Assembly (NCBI GenBank): GCA_025201805.1 | Contig: MU619239.1 | Span: 335,010-399,009, forward strand | Direction of reading: 5' to 3' | Origin: Parasitella parasitica | Lineage: Eukaryota > Mucoromycota > Mucoromycetes > Mucorales > Mucoraceae | DNA length: 64,000 nucleotides | Part shown: positions 47,687-59,190 of the stretch, piece by piece | Layout of the letters: the number at the start of each line of letters is the position of its first letter | Numbering within the stretch: the stretch's first letter is position 1 | Position numbers and translations under genes: made by a program | The notes under the pieces: model-generated | What the model saw: the letters and a program-made list of their open reading frames with translations, nothing else | Database searches by the model: none | What the model was told of the DNA's origin: nothing

Positions 47687-48857
47687 TTAGATGGACTGGA
47701 GAAGGGAGGAAAATCCAACTAGAAATATACCAATAAAGAAAAATAATGGCACGCATCGATGGGTTGCATCTGCTCTAATGGCTTGTGGTAGCATACTCTG
47801 GAGCATCGAGTTAATTCAGGGCCTTCAAGCTAAAAATATATACAAAACACTTACTTGCACTGCAATTAGACACATCATGCCACTAACAACACCAAATATA
47901 ATGCCAAACAGAAAGTTTTCCTGCTCTTGATCCACATTACGGATAGCCAGTAATCCCAGCACGGCGCCTACTGGTTGTGACATGCCGCCCAAGATGGAAG
48001 CATAGCTGAACGCAGCAAATCGGGATCCGGTAGCGTAATACAAAGGCAGCGAGATCAGGAATCCCTCAATAAGATTATGTATGGTCATTGCCGCTGCTAC
48101 GCTGAGGCCTAACTGACTCGATGATTCATTTGATATAAACATGATCAACCCTTCTATATAACCGAAATATACCAGGCGTGTAAACAAACAGATAAACCAT
48201 ATCATGTAATACATCACAAGATGACAAACCTGGGAATTTGTGTATGCAAATTGCAATGGCTGTTTGTATGCCGATAAGAAAATAGTCATTTGTATCCTGC
48301 TCAAGATCTTCATCATGTATTGTAATGCTGCCATACTCTGCATCTCTATCACCTAGGTGATGATGGTGACGGTGATGACGGTGGTGGTGATTATGTAGTG
48401 GCGGTGGTGTTGGGGGTAATATAGGCTTCATCAAATCTCGTTCCTCTACTTCTTGCTCTAATATATCATTGTCGTTTAATTCAGGTCCGTGGACAAGTTC
48501 ATTGATACTTGTGTTTCCAACGTCCTTGGAAGTGACAGCCGATGTCGGATCGCAAGTGTGGATGGCATGAGGCGCACACCATTGAATGAAATAGGACAAT
48601 CCAACTGTAAATATAACTCCAGCAAAGAAGCATGAAAATGTCAGTAGATTCGAGTCAAACTTTTGATGCGACGCTGGTAATAACGTGTACAGTGAATTAA
48701 ATACGAGGACTCCTCCGCCCAATGCCATTGACCCTGATAAAAACTGTTTGCTTTCCAACACTTTTCCGCCGAGAAATACGACACTGGCGCCGACGACACA
48801 CGCTGTTGATGATATAATCACCATCAGCCATCCTTCAGTACTTGCTTCGATAACCAT
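47687..48857 (-). CDS. ZIP-family zinc transporter (Zrt3-like)
   Basis: Minus-strand exons 48230-48857, 47855-48153 and 47687-47797 give 345 aa. ZIP proteins move zinc or related metals into the cytosol, and Zrt3 does so from the vacuole. About eight membrane helices are apparent. Metal-site motifs are HKFPEGL (helix 4, about residues 206-212, formed across intron 1) and HNLIEGF (helix 5, about 235). The loop between helices 3 and 4 carries a His cluster (HNHHHRHHRHHHH) within a Pro/His-rich, acidic segment, a usual metal-sensing feature. The C-terminal exon ends GIFLVGFSSLLQSI. The start is the ATG of MVIEASTEGW, followed by the first helix; an upstream in-frame ATG would add about 28 basic residues. 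Zrt3-like is the best guess from topology. Confidence 0.9.
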
Positions 48858-49764
48858 AATGTCTAAGAAATAGTTTTTTTTCCTAGAAAAGAAAAGGGAA
48901 AAGAAAGAAGTATGTCTCATGGCAAATCTCCAGTTCTTCATTTAAGTGGCAAGCTTTCGTCCCAACTGATTTTTAATTGGATGTTGTATTGAATATCGTG
49001 ACACTTGCAGCAATCTTTCTATGAGCTTTTTTTACATTAAAAAAAGAGTGTATCTCGATAATATTATAGCAGCTTTATAAATTGTTTGACTCGATGCCTC
49101 TATACATAGGTAGTACATTTACCTTTATTGCCTTTTAGATTAGCAGCAGGAATCCAATGTTCTAATCGGCATATCGAAACCTTTTTGTTTTAGGTTGATC
49201 ATCTCCGCTGTCAGCCGATAGAAACATGAAAAACATTTAGATTTGTTGACTGATTACCGGGTAGTATGAACCCAGAACAAAATTAAGAGATCATACAAAC
49301 TACCAATGATGGGTTCAATTAAATACCTATTTGCAGTTTTAAATTTGTCGAGCTAGAAATATTTGAACACACTCCCAAAATTATGAATGTACCCGATACA
49401 GGCAGGCCTATGCTTGAGCATCAAGTATAAACAGAATGCCAATAGCTATCTCAATTTTTCAAAACCATGCTTAAGGAAAGCTTTTTTAGAGCCTGCTTAC
49501 ATGTAAAAGTAGCAATCCTTTTTCAAAGAGCAGGGATTTCATCGACTTTCTCAAAATATCAAACAATCTCGATTTAAACGCCAACTCATCGAGTGATCTA
49601 GTTGCCAAGGCAAATGGAGATCTACAAACCGTTTGATATAGCTGATTGCTTGTTGGCGGTAGCGGTGGTACCACAGTTAAACAGTCCGCGGAATGAATAA
49701 GGAACAAACAAGGGCCATATGCTACTTTTTTTTGTTGACAGCCCTACCATCTCATAAGCACAAT
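48858..49764. other. Divergent interval between ZIP gene and TACO1
   Basis: About 900 bp. A minus-strand frame at 49486-49707 (starting MFLIHSADCLTVVPP) has a somewhat protein-like composition and ends at a GTAAGC that could be a donor, but no family is recognised, so I leave it uncalled. The rest is AT-rich. Confidence 0.5.
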
Positions 49765-50797
49765 ATGTTGCGTCGATTCACAACCTTTGGCTTGACACAA
49801 GCAAAGTGCTCCTTTAACAAAACTCAAACCCTTTGGAAACCAACATCTGTCTGTTTGCAACAACAAAGATATGCTGTAAAGTAAAAAAGCTGCTAGTATT
49901 TAGAACAAACATCAAAAACTGAATGTTGTATTTTTTTTTTTTTTTTTTTTTTTAGGGCCATAACAAATGGAGCAAAGTTAAGCATACCAAGGGCTCTAAA
50001 GACGCAAAAAAGAGCATCATGTACTCTAAAATGTCACTCGAGATTTTATCAGCTGCTAGAGGTTTGTTGGAAAAAAAAAAAAGAATGCCTTGTTTGACAA
50101 ATACTAACAGGAAAATATAAGCGGGAGGCATTGACCCAAGTGTCAACAACAAATTGCAGGCCATTCTGAACAGAGCAAAAGCAGCAGGCATGCCCAAAGA
50201 TAATATTGAAAATGCTTTAAAGAAGGCCGGTGATAAAAACAAGGATGATCTCGAAAGTGTTCAATACGAATGCGTCGGTCCGGGAGGTATTGCGTTGATT
50301 GTGTAAGATCAGTTGCTGCGATGAGAGAGATTGGTTTGCTTACTGTTGTTGTTTTAAGTGAGGCGCTCACAGATAAGAAATCAAGGACGGTCAAGGAAAT
50401 CAAGGAGGTCTTGAATAGGGTGGGTGGATCTGTTACCTCTGTTGGCTACCTGTTTGACAAAAAGGGCAAGGTTGTCTTTTCTGCGGGAGAGTCGGGGCAC
50501 AGCTTTGAGCAAATTATGGATAATGCCATTGATTGTGGCGCAGAAGACATTGAACAAGATCCAGAGGAGAATTTGATTCAAGTCATTTGCGATTTCTCTG
50601 ACCTTAATGCTGTATCCAAGGCGCTGGTGGATCACAAATACGAGGTCCAGGAAATTGAAGCTACCTACATCCCGCTTAGTACAGTGGACGTTGAAGATAC
50701 AGACACTATTGAGCAAGTTGAAAAATGTATCGAGGACATGGACAACTTGGACGACGTCGTCAAAATCCATTGCAATGCAATTGTTCATAATCAATAA
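49765..50797 (+). CDS. TACO1: Mitochondrial translational activator TACO1/YebC-like
   Basis: Exons 49765-49875, 49956-50061, 50122-50302 and 50359-50797 give 278 aa. Residues 1-37 are basic and hydroxylated (MLRRFTTFG...), a mitochondrial presequence. The YebC core then begins with AGHNKWSKVKHTKGSKDAKK, the hallmark of bacterial YebC/TACO1, followed by GGIDPSVNNKLQAILNRAKA, NIENALKKAG and the conserved ALTDKKSRT with VGYLFDKKG. TACO1 aids translation of COX1 in mammals, and bacterial homologues relieve ribosome stalling at polyproline. Three introns fall in the N-terminal half, and the first contains a long T run (about 49931-49953) directly before the acceptor AG. The first exon ends exactly at the presequence border. 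Confidence 0.96.
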
Positions 50798-50801
50798 ATG
50801 T

Positions 50802-50825
50802 ATATATATATATATATATATATAT
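50802..50825. repeat. TA dinucleotide repeat between convergent genes
   Basis: About twelve TA units in the 57-bp space between the TACO1 stop and the IRE1 stop. This is probably part of both 3' untranslated regions. Confidence 0.95.
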
Positions 50826-50854
50826 GTATTTTATTAACAAAGCATGGAAATCTG

Positions 50855-53800
50855 TTAAAAGTACTGTGCGAGCGAGGCTTCCTGTTTCAATTCAGGGTGG
50901 CTGGAAACAACATAGTAGGTATGTAAAAGAAGATGAGGGAATCTAGTGGTAAAATAATACAAGAAATGGTCGGGTGGTTCTCCGTATACTTTCTTTACAG
51001 GGTCTGGCAGATCTTGCCAGTGATGTTTCTGTAGACATGATTAGTATATTGCTCGTAGATATGCCGCATTTTACATATATACCTTATTTCTCAAAGCTCT
51101 CAGCAAATCACGGACCCGTTTGCCATCGTATTTTCTGTAATTTCTTAGATCACTGGCAACAACACGATCAATACGCTTATACCAATCGCCACCCGTAACA
51201 GTAGCCATATTTGATTCAAGCGCTTGCAGCAAGCGCGAGGGCGGATCACGCTCTTCAATTTCAAATCTATCAGATGCGTCCTGCAAGAAAGTGAGTCTTT
51301 TCGAAGTAGACCAGAAGAATGGATGAGACAAAATGGTATCACAGTTGGGTCTGTTTATAAGAATCATTAGCAAGGCAAATTTCACATTGACTTTTGTATT
51401 TTTACAAACCTTTGCTTGGGTTCAATGGAGATCATTCTTTCAACCAAGTCTTTTGCTTCAATCCCATCTTCGCCCATAGAATCCAACTTTTCGAGATTGT
51501 AATGGCCGTTCAAAATGTTGTTTTCACGTCCAAATCGATTGCCAAACGGATGATCGCCGCCGCTTAAAACATAGTAAAATACACAGCCAGCAGAGAATAT
51601 ATCAATAGCCCTTGTCGCTTTCACGCGGCCCATCATTGTATTGGGGTCTGTCGAAGAAGATTCACGAGTGCTGCTAAAGCTAGTGTCTGATGATGTCGCG
51701 GCCAATGCGCCTGCCAATAGCTCAGGAGCTCTCCAGCCAGATGTACCAGCTGGCGAGGCTGCTGTATAATTAAAACTGCTCTGTTCACCATCTAGCTTTT
51801 TGCACAGGCCAAAATCAGATATCAGCACACGCATTTGAGGGGCGTCTTTTATAAATCGATTTTTGCAAGGCGCCAGTAGAATGTTGTGAGGCTTGATGTC
51901 TCTGTGCACAATTTTGAGCGAATGAAGGTATTGAAGGCCGCAAGTAAACTGCGATAGAATGTTGGCAGGGTTCATTGCGTCGCATTGCTGCATTTCGGGT
52001 ATAGGCAGTGATCGTTCCATGTAGTCATTGAGCGAGCCAAAGCAGAGCTCCAGTGCAATGTACAGAAACCTATCAGATTCTTCTTTATAAAAGTATCGCA
52101 CTACGTTGGGATGGTCATCGCTCTCTTGTAGCAATTTGACTTCTTTGAGCGCGACATCGTAAAAATCCAGCAATAATCGTTTAACTGCAACATCTCGGCT
52201 ATCAAATATGCCTTTATATACAACGGTGCCATGACTCCCGTAGCCGAGAACTTTATCAGATATCTCTAAAACTCTAGACTTTGATTGCTTAAAGCTTTCC
52301 AAATCCAAACCAGTGGATGATTTCTTTACAACGGCAACTTGCTTTGATAGTCTTTGATTCATTTCTTGCTCTTCTTTTTGCTCTTCTTTTTGCTCTTCTT
52401 TTTGCTCTTCTTTTTGTTCTTCTTTTTGCTCTTCTTGCTCTTCTTTCTCCTTCCTTTTTCTTTCTTCCTTCTTTTCCTTTAGCCTTTGGGGTGCAACTCC
52501 CAAAGCTGCTGTTTCCGCCTGCTTCTTTTCTTCGTCCGTCCTCTCTTTGCTGGGTTTGTCGGTATCGAAGCTTTCCAACGAGTTGAATGAGTCTGCCCTC
52601 TCTCTGCTAATTTTTTCTTTTTCAGCCAATGCAGCAGCCGCAATCCGTGCTCTTGTTCGCTTCTCTTTAGCCCGCTTTTTAAGCAACTTTTTCCAGCGAG
52701 GCAATACTTTGACTTGGTAGAAGGCCTGCACTCGATCTCGATAGACATAGACAATAACAGACGAAACCAATATGTAGCTCTTCCAGAACTTGCCGAATCC
52801 TTCATGAAAGAAGCCTCGTTTTCTCCTCTCCTCGTCTCCATCGTCGTCGTAAGCATTCAAATCTTCTAAACGATGGTATCTGGGGATGGAGGGCAGTGTT
52901 GTAGCCAAGGATGATGGCGATGACGATGAGGAGGTTGGAGCCGAAGAAGCAGTGGGTAAATACAGTTTGGAATGGTGGTATAATGGATGGTCATCGTCGT
53001 CTACATCATCAATGATGGACTGAACAACATGCTGACCAACAAGGCAATCGATATGGTATTCGCAGCCATGGCAGCACATCTCGGGTGGCTTTTGGGTCCA
53101 TTCAAAATCGCTGGATTTGGGATCATTGTTCTTGCTTCCTTCAATCAATTGACTTGTATCCCCTGGACGTCTACCAGTATACATAGATGCCCAAGGCGAG
53201 ATTTGAACGAGTGGGTACTTTTTAGTTGACAATGCAAAAAGACTGCCATCGTGTACACCCACGTAAGCAGTAGCAATTTCGTGTTTTCGAAACATTAAGC
53301 TCAACATGTTACCAACAGCGCCTTTGGTGAGTGATTTAGGAGGGTCTTGCTTTGATAGTGCAAAGGTGTAATCTTCTCGACGATAAACATCAAACACATT
53401 GACTACAGGATAAGGAAGATCTCTAGTCCACATTAAATTACCGTCCTGAACATTGATGCCTGTGATGGCATAAGTGGCATCAGGGGCAATGTAGATGTCT
53501 GATGCAACCGCGCTTGTTGGGGCATCCCAATCCAACTTGTTGGGTATATACTCACTGTAAGTGACATTCCATAATTTCTTGTAATGATCGTCATATATTG
53601 CAACCTTGTATTCTAGTGTCAAAAATGCATGTTAGCTCTTTAACCCTCTCCTTTCTCGGAATTGCCGTTGCGAATACCATTTCTACCAAGAAATATAGTT
53701 CTTGCAGGATATTGACTTTGGGCCTGCGCTACCATGCGATAGTGGTTATCTACTTTATTCAAGTCTATTTGCTGAAGAATTCTTCCGTTTCGTGGGTCGA

Positions 53801-54609
53801 TTTCAATCATTAATGTGCTTTTTCTGCCAATATATGTTGTGCCATCTGGTGTGCGGAAAGGTGAGTTGGTGACGATTTCTTCGACTGAAAAAGGTAATTT
53901 CTAAACAAGTTTTTCTGGATTAGTTGTTGTAAAAACGAACGCTTAAAAAAAAACCATCTACCTCCAGAGGTCTTCCATCGCCGTATATGTACAAAGTGCC
54001 GCCATCTTGGGGCTCTATAATATAATAGATGTCTGGATCCTCAACATCACCAGAGCCATCCCAATGACTTTGTAGATGAAACTCAGGGTCATCATTGTAG
54101 TCGTCTGAGTCCTCCCCGTCTGTGAGAATATCATCAAAAGTGTCCAAGAACAACCTATCTGAATCTTGATCAGAGTTGCTGCTGCCGGTGCTGTCTCGGC
54201 GATCAGACGTTGGACCCGGCTTATAAAGTTTGTGTGTTTCAAAGTTTGAATTTGACTTGATAAGCGAACTTCCTGGACCACCCTTAAGAGTCCAGTGAAC
54301 ATCACCTTGGAAACGATCTATGCCACGAATGGAACCATCCAATGTTGATACTAGTACTAAATTTGTACGTACAAGGGCACCATTTGATGTTGCTGCTGAC
54401 GATGACGGTGCAGCATCTTTTCCCCCCTCTTTTCTAGAAGAATCTAATAATAAGTTTCTCTTTTGCTGATACAGAGTCATGTCGCTTGGAAAAGATGGTT
54501 TGGACTCGACACAGTAAATGGCAAACATAGATAATAATATAATGATGGAGAAAGAAACCCATTGAACCAGATTCAAGGTGCTTCTGAAAGACCTGACTAC
54601 TAATACCAT
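50855..54609 (-). CDS. IRE1: Unfolded-protein sensor kinase/endoribonuclease IRE1
   Basis: Minus-strand exons 53962-54609, 53687-53900, 51410-53612, 51083-51350 and 50855-51028 give 1168 aa. IRE1 senses misfolded proteins in the ER lumen and cleaves RNA, classically HAC1/XBP1 mRNA. An N-terminal hydrophobic signal (SFSIIILLSMFAIY) precedes the luminal beta-propeller (VSTLDGSIRGIDRFQGDVHW, YGDGRPLE, TTYIGRKSTLMIEIDP). The membrane helix is about 562-578 (YILVSSVIVYVY). A highly charged linker with EEQK repeats follows. The kinase has LGYGSHGTVVYKG, VAVKRLLL, HRDIKPHN (about 859) and SDFGLCKK (about 885). The KEN nuclease ends the protein: YDGKRVRDLLRALRNKKHHW and YYFTTRFPHLLLHTYY, keeping the Arg, Asn and His expected for catalysis. 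Both active sites look intact. Confidence 0.96.
52365..52443 (-). repeat. 12-nt tandem repeat coding for EEQK units
   Basis: Five to six near-perfect 12-nt units (sense AAAGAAGAGCAA-like) encode repeated Glu-Glu-Gln-Lys in the IRE1 cytosolic linker between membrane helix and kinase. Likely variable in copy number among strains. Confidence 0.95.
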
Positions 54610-55183
54610 TTGTTATTAAATCAAAAAAAAAAGAAAACACTAATAGTAGAGTCGAGTTTTTAAAACATAATTTGTAAGAAACAGAGAAAGAATGGTTGGA
54701 AGAAAAAAAAATCCAAGAAAGGGAGGGGCAACTAGCCAGAGTTTTGCGAGGCCGGACAAGCTCTTATTTTGTTCAAACATCACGTGAAATGGGGTCTTTC
54801 ATCTTCTTTCATCACCAACAACAATGGATGCAGCTTTTAAACTTTGACATGTTATTGGACATTTTGTTTATTATTAAGAATTATCATCAAAGATATCATA
54901 ATTACTGGCAAAAAAATAAAAATAGTGCAGAGTTGCTTTAAAAGTACTAGAAAATTTGGCTTCATAAAGGTAAAAAATATAAGTCAAGTAAATAGGGTAT
55001 CCTGATTACATTTATCCACACATAAACATGGTATCATAGCATATACATAATATATCTTTAAAGTGTATACAAAATTTTGAGCATTAAAGCCAAGGATGGA
55101 GACATATATAGCAATATGTATGTACAGGCAAGCTCTATGGCCTCTTTGAATGCTCAGTTTTCTTGGTTCTAGGTACGATATGT
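54610..55183. other. Promoter region of IRE1
   Basis: This 574-bp stretch lies between the IRE1 start and the tail of the small WWE-like gene, both on the minus strand. Next to the IRE1 ATG it is T-rich on the sense strand. No obvious UPR element or gene was identified. Confidence 0.5.
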
Positions 55184-55390
55184 CTACAGCGATCTTCTAG
55201 CGATTGTATACGCAGTAGAGCCATACATTACTAGCATCTCTGAAGTATCCACGTAAACGGGTCCTCTGAACGATTGCGAATTAAACCATGTCGCAGCATC
55301 TCTTAGCCAAAGTTTTTCGATGATTTGTTGGCTTTCTACGTCGAATCGTACCCAATTAGAACCGGAAGCGTAAACCCATTCAACTACCAT
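55184..55390 (-). CDS. Small single-domain protein, possibly WWE-like (68 aa)
   Basis: A single uninterrupted frame encodes 68 aa starting MVVEWVYASGSNWVRFDVES. The pattern W-x(n)-W-x2-[FY]-D followed by IEKLWL, then PVYVDTSEM and a final YTIARR, resembles the WWE fold, where two Trp and a final Arg-rich strand form the domain that binds poly-ADP-ribose units or mediates contacts. Here it is the entire protein, with no attached E3 or PARP domain. The sense-strand leader has a CT repeat right before the ATG (the GA run at 55424-55449), as in other fungal promoters, supporting a real gene. The match is by eye and weak; the composition, however, is clearly protein-like in an otherwise empty region. 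Confidence 0.6.
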   Translation of the reverse strand: MVVEWVYASGSNWVRFDVESQQIIEKLWLRDAATWFNSQSFRGPVYVDTSEMLVMYGSTAYTIARRSL

Positions 55391-55423
55391 CGTGAGATTG
55401 ATATTTGTTGTATGAAAAAAGTA

Positions 55424-55449
55424 AAGAGAGAGAGAGAGAGAGAGAGAGA
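55424..55449. repeat. GA dinucleotide repeat
   Basis: About twelve GA units (CT on the minus strand), about 35-60 bases upstream of the small WWE-like gene start. Confidence 0.95.
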
Positions 55450-58133
55450 AAAAACAGGGAACAACTCTAGCAGATGCCTTATTTATATATGTCCAAATAA
55501 TTCTTTGATCTGTACATTACATTGAACTCTTGCTATCATTACTACAAGCAGGTGCACTCTCAAATCATTCATCTGGCGTCATACAGACCAAACCTCGAAC
55601 ACTTTGATCCCAATGCCTGCGCCATTTCCGGATTTGCGTAGCCATCAGATTTTCAACCTTCAGATCAAGTAAGCCAATGGATGCCCTGGAATTTTTTATT
55701 AAGCAATGTCAATATTGAATTATGGTCTTTGACAAACTGCGCCCCTGTAAAACTATTTACCGTTCATCTGACTGATTTTAATACAGAGAGTTTGTGGAAA
55801 GTAGTAGTGTGAGACAAAGTCTATTATGATAAAAAGTTTGTCCAAAGTGTCAAATGTAAAAGCCAACAACAATTGTAGTACATATTTTCTGATTATTGAT
55901 GTTTTTGTGGGAATGCATGTGTAGATATATTATACTTGTCTGAAAAAAAAATAAAAAAAAAATAAGCATGGCTTGCAAATTAGCACCTTTAAAAACAGGG
56001 CTGATATGAATGACTACCATGCTGAGCAATTATACTATTATTTTGCTTGGCTTCTTCCAAACCCCCCATTCGACTCCGTCGTAACAGTATTCCATTAACG
56101 TAACATGTCAAGTGTGTTTTTCAGAAACGCAGAGTCTTTATATTATTAACCGCTGCTCATCCATAAATTGATCTGCATACACTATCGCGTTTATTCTATT
56201 TTGTCCAGATGGATACGTCATTGACATACTCTTGATATATTATTAATAGATTGCTCAGTATTTAATACAATGTTGAATACTTTTTCTGTTTTCTATTGCA
56301 TCAGCCGTAAAATCAATAGCAGCATACTAGCATTTATTGTCCTTTGATCTTTAAATGAGCAAAAACAAGAAGAAGCCTGAGTTGATCTGGAATCTGATAA
56401 CACGAATTACAATGTATAATCTTTCCTGTGTTACCCACCTTTAGTTTCCTATGCACTCGTTTGTTTCTCTCGTTATAAAATAAATAAATAAAAATGTGGG
56501 CAAAAAAAATCGTGGATTGCTTCTTTATCAAAAGTTAAAAAAAAATGCATTTAAAATTCTACAAAGAAATGGAAAAACAACTCCCCTTGCTTGATCTGTA
56601 GGTCATCTAAAGAAACACCAAGAGCTTTAAGCATTGAAGCGGTACATTTTATTATTAAACATGATAAAAAGTTAAAATTGCCGAATATCGTTGCAGCCAA
56701 ATGCTTTATCTTTATGTTAAATAAAACATTGCTCACCTTGTAAATGGAACTACAAATGTCAATTTGAATTTTTGGTCACTGTTATTAAAATCGGCTTTTG
56801 TGCACCAGAAGAAACACTGATCCAGTACACATCTGGTGTGTCCAACTCAAAGACATTTGAAAGCGACTATAGATGTTGTAAGTTTGTCTGAAAAAAACGA
56901 CAGATAGTTTCTAAAATCCAACTTTTAATTAGACTCAAATCTAAAACTCGAGTCAAACTCATTTGAAAACCATTGAAATACTGCAACGATAACCTGAACC
57001 AAGATTTTCACAACAATTTAGAGGCATTGTTGATGCCAGTTGTATATTTGAATACTAATCATGTTTTGCGTTATTAACGTACTGTTACACTAAAAATGGG
57101 TAATATCTAGCACAAAATACATATCTTAAAAGATAAGTTTGTACGTTACGTAAAAACCGACAGTCTTAATACAAACCTCTATGAGTATGTCGTATTATAC
57201 ATATTTCATATAGCTCTCCTAAATTACTAACTAAATATATATTAGAGACTACTGCAGCCATAATCAAATATAGTCTGAATATCTCCTAATTTGATGGCTT
57301 TCGCTATTCAAGACGTCATTATCATTCCTGAAAGATCAAGGAACTTGCCAATTAGCTGTCGCCCGCTGCGCACTCATCACTACATTTCATTCGTTTCCAT
57401 AACGATGACTACATTTACAAATCTGAAAACAGTGGTGTGCATTTTACTGTGCTGCATATGTAAATATAATATAATACTTATTAGTCAAATTGTTGAGAAA
57501 ACAGCAGTAGAAAACTTGCCACACATTGACAAGTTTTCAAATTCATCGTCTCGATATCAATAATTATCGCAACGAGGTTGTAGCACACGTTATCAGTAAA
57601 TTCATATCGTAACATCCCCTTTTTATATTCATGTATTTCGCTGTTTATGGTGATACGCATCACGCGAGAGAATAAATAATAATATATATGTTTTATGGGT
57701 TGCATAACAACACACAAACACAATACAGTTCCCCACAAATAAACAGTGACAATCATGTCCATGTAAGGCTAACTAGCAATAATTTGCATGTATAAATATA
57801 TATATATATATAAAGTATTACGGGTCAGTAGACGATGATTAAGCTCTTGTGTGAGCTCATGTGTTTGATCTGATAAATATGAAACTGAGAGAGCATTTTA
57901 AGACATGTTTTCAGTTTGTTTTATCAATTCATTTGTAAAATCACTATTCATTTGTTTTCGTATTTTGCGTTTCACATTGATAGACTTAATTCTCCAACAA
58001 GTAACACAGATAAATCAAATTTGATATTAAAACAATAACAGATATAATAGTAATTTTAAATATAGTGTGTATTCAATGTGAGTCATTAAAGGTTATCATC
58101 AAGAAATAGCAAAAAAAGGGGGCGAATCACTAA

Positions 58134-58162
58134 GGGGGAGGGAGGAGAGGGGAAGGGGAGGG
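58134..58162 (+). other. G-rich purine tract, possible G-quadruplex
   Basis: G5-A-G3, then G4-AA-G4-A-G3 within a pure purine stretch; four G tracts of at least three make a quadruplex possible. It lies in otherwise AT-rich non-coding DNA. Confidence 0.5.
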
Positions 58163-58620
58163 AAAGGCAAGGAAATTTTGAATGAAAATGCTCAGGGAAT
58201 CGTGGCAGGGAGACAACATAAAGCACAAATGTGATGATGTATGCCATGGAATCGATTTTAATAAAGGAGAAGGTGTTACAATAATCAATGTCATTTCATT
58301 AGCAATATTAAATGAGCATGGATATTTCTTTACTTGTCCATGGCATTTAGACAATTGCAGACTTGGGTCCAAAGCGTAGGATCATTCTTCCGTAAAATAT
58401 ATGCAAAGTATGCAATCTTTTGATTCCACGGAAGTACCCACATTAATATAAAACTAAGTGGTTCAGGATATATATGGCAAAAATAAGTCAGATGTATAAC
58501 AATTTCTTCTTTCTCCCTTTTGCTTGCTTGCCTAGGTACCTGCTGCTAAAATGGCTTTTTTCGTCGAACAAGAAGCTTATCCAAAAATAAGGGGGGGGGG
58601 GTGTGCTCGCAAAAAAAAAG

Positions 58621-58627
58621 TATAAAT
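58621..58627 (+). promoter_or_regulatory. TATA box of small zinc-finger gene
   Basis: TATAAAT 75 bases before the ATG at 58696, a normal distance, preceded by an A9 run and a G11 run at 58591-58601. Confidence 0.55.
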
Positions 58628-58695
58628 ACCCGCATTATTTTCTCAATTTTTGCTTTGCTTTTCTTTTCCTTCTTTATATTATAAATCACAAGAAA

Positions 58696-58966
58696 ATGCT
58701 CTCTACTCCTTTGATTTGTCCTGCTACCTGTGAATTGTGTGGCCAATGGATGCCTAAGCATAATGTAAGCGATTCTTTTCTACTGGTAGCACTGAAACTA
58801 ATAAGCATAATAGAGTGATTGCCCTAGAAATGGGATTCACCCCTCTCAATGGACCATGGACAATGCAGATCCACTGAACTGGCAAGAATACAACGACGCC
58901 TTTCAAGAGACACCCTTATGGTCACACACAAATGCTTTCCCTGCAATCGAAAACGAAAAAGACTGA
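58696..58966 (+). CDS. Small putative zinc-finger protein (73 aa)
   Basis: Exons 58696-58764 and 58814-58966 give 73 aa. The first exon reads MLSTPLICPATCELCGQWMP and then KHN before a GTAAGC donor; the second continues SDCPRNGIHPSQW and ends in a Trp/Asn/Glu-rich tail. Splicing joins the ligands into C-x2-C-x6-H-x3-C (CELCGQWMPKHNSDC), a plausible one-zinc site with an extra upstream Cys. The 49-nt intron has an ACTAAT branch-like element and a TAATAG acceptor. A TATA box and CT-rich leader precede the gene. I do not recognise the family; a protein- or ubiquitin-binding finger is possible. No neighbour gives a clue to its role. Confidence 0.65.
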
Positions 58967-59190
58967 ACCTGAAGAAAAGAGCGAATATTATACCCGATAA
59001 ATTACAGAGACTTAAGCACAAACAAAAACACACGCACATAGATATACATACACACACGCATTCATGAAACAAACACATCGCTAGCATTTTACAATGTATT
59101 ACAACAACAAATTACCACTATTATATCCCTATTATTATATGCATTTCTATTAATTCAATAAAGTATCCCCTCCACTTTTTATCATCATTG

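Larger units (their letters stand above)
55391..58695. other. 3.3-kb gene-poor interval
   Basis: AT-rich DNA with only short open frames. A minus-strand stretch ending ALGVSLDDLQIKQGELFF (about 56551-56640) looks protein-like but lacks an assignable upstream exon. A purine-rich G tract lies at 58134-58162 and a G11 run at 58591-58601. No repeat family or RNA gene was recognised. Confidence 0.55.

Noticed and set aside
49486-49707. Minus-strand 73-codon frame divergent to TACO1
   Set aside because: Composition is acceptable and a GTAAGC donor exists, but the start is only 57 bases from the TACO1 start and nothing is recognised; too weak to call.
56551-56736. Minus-strand fragment ALGVSLDDLQIKQGELFF
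   Set aside because: Looks protein-like but no upstream exon, start or family could be defined.
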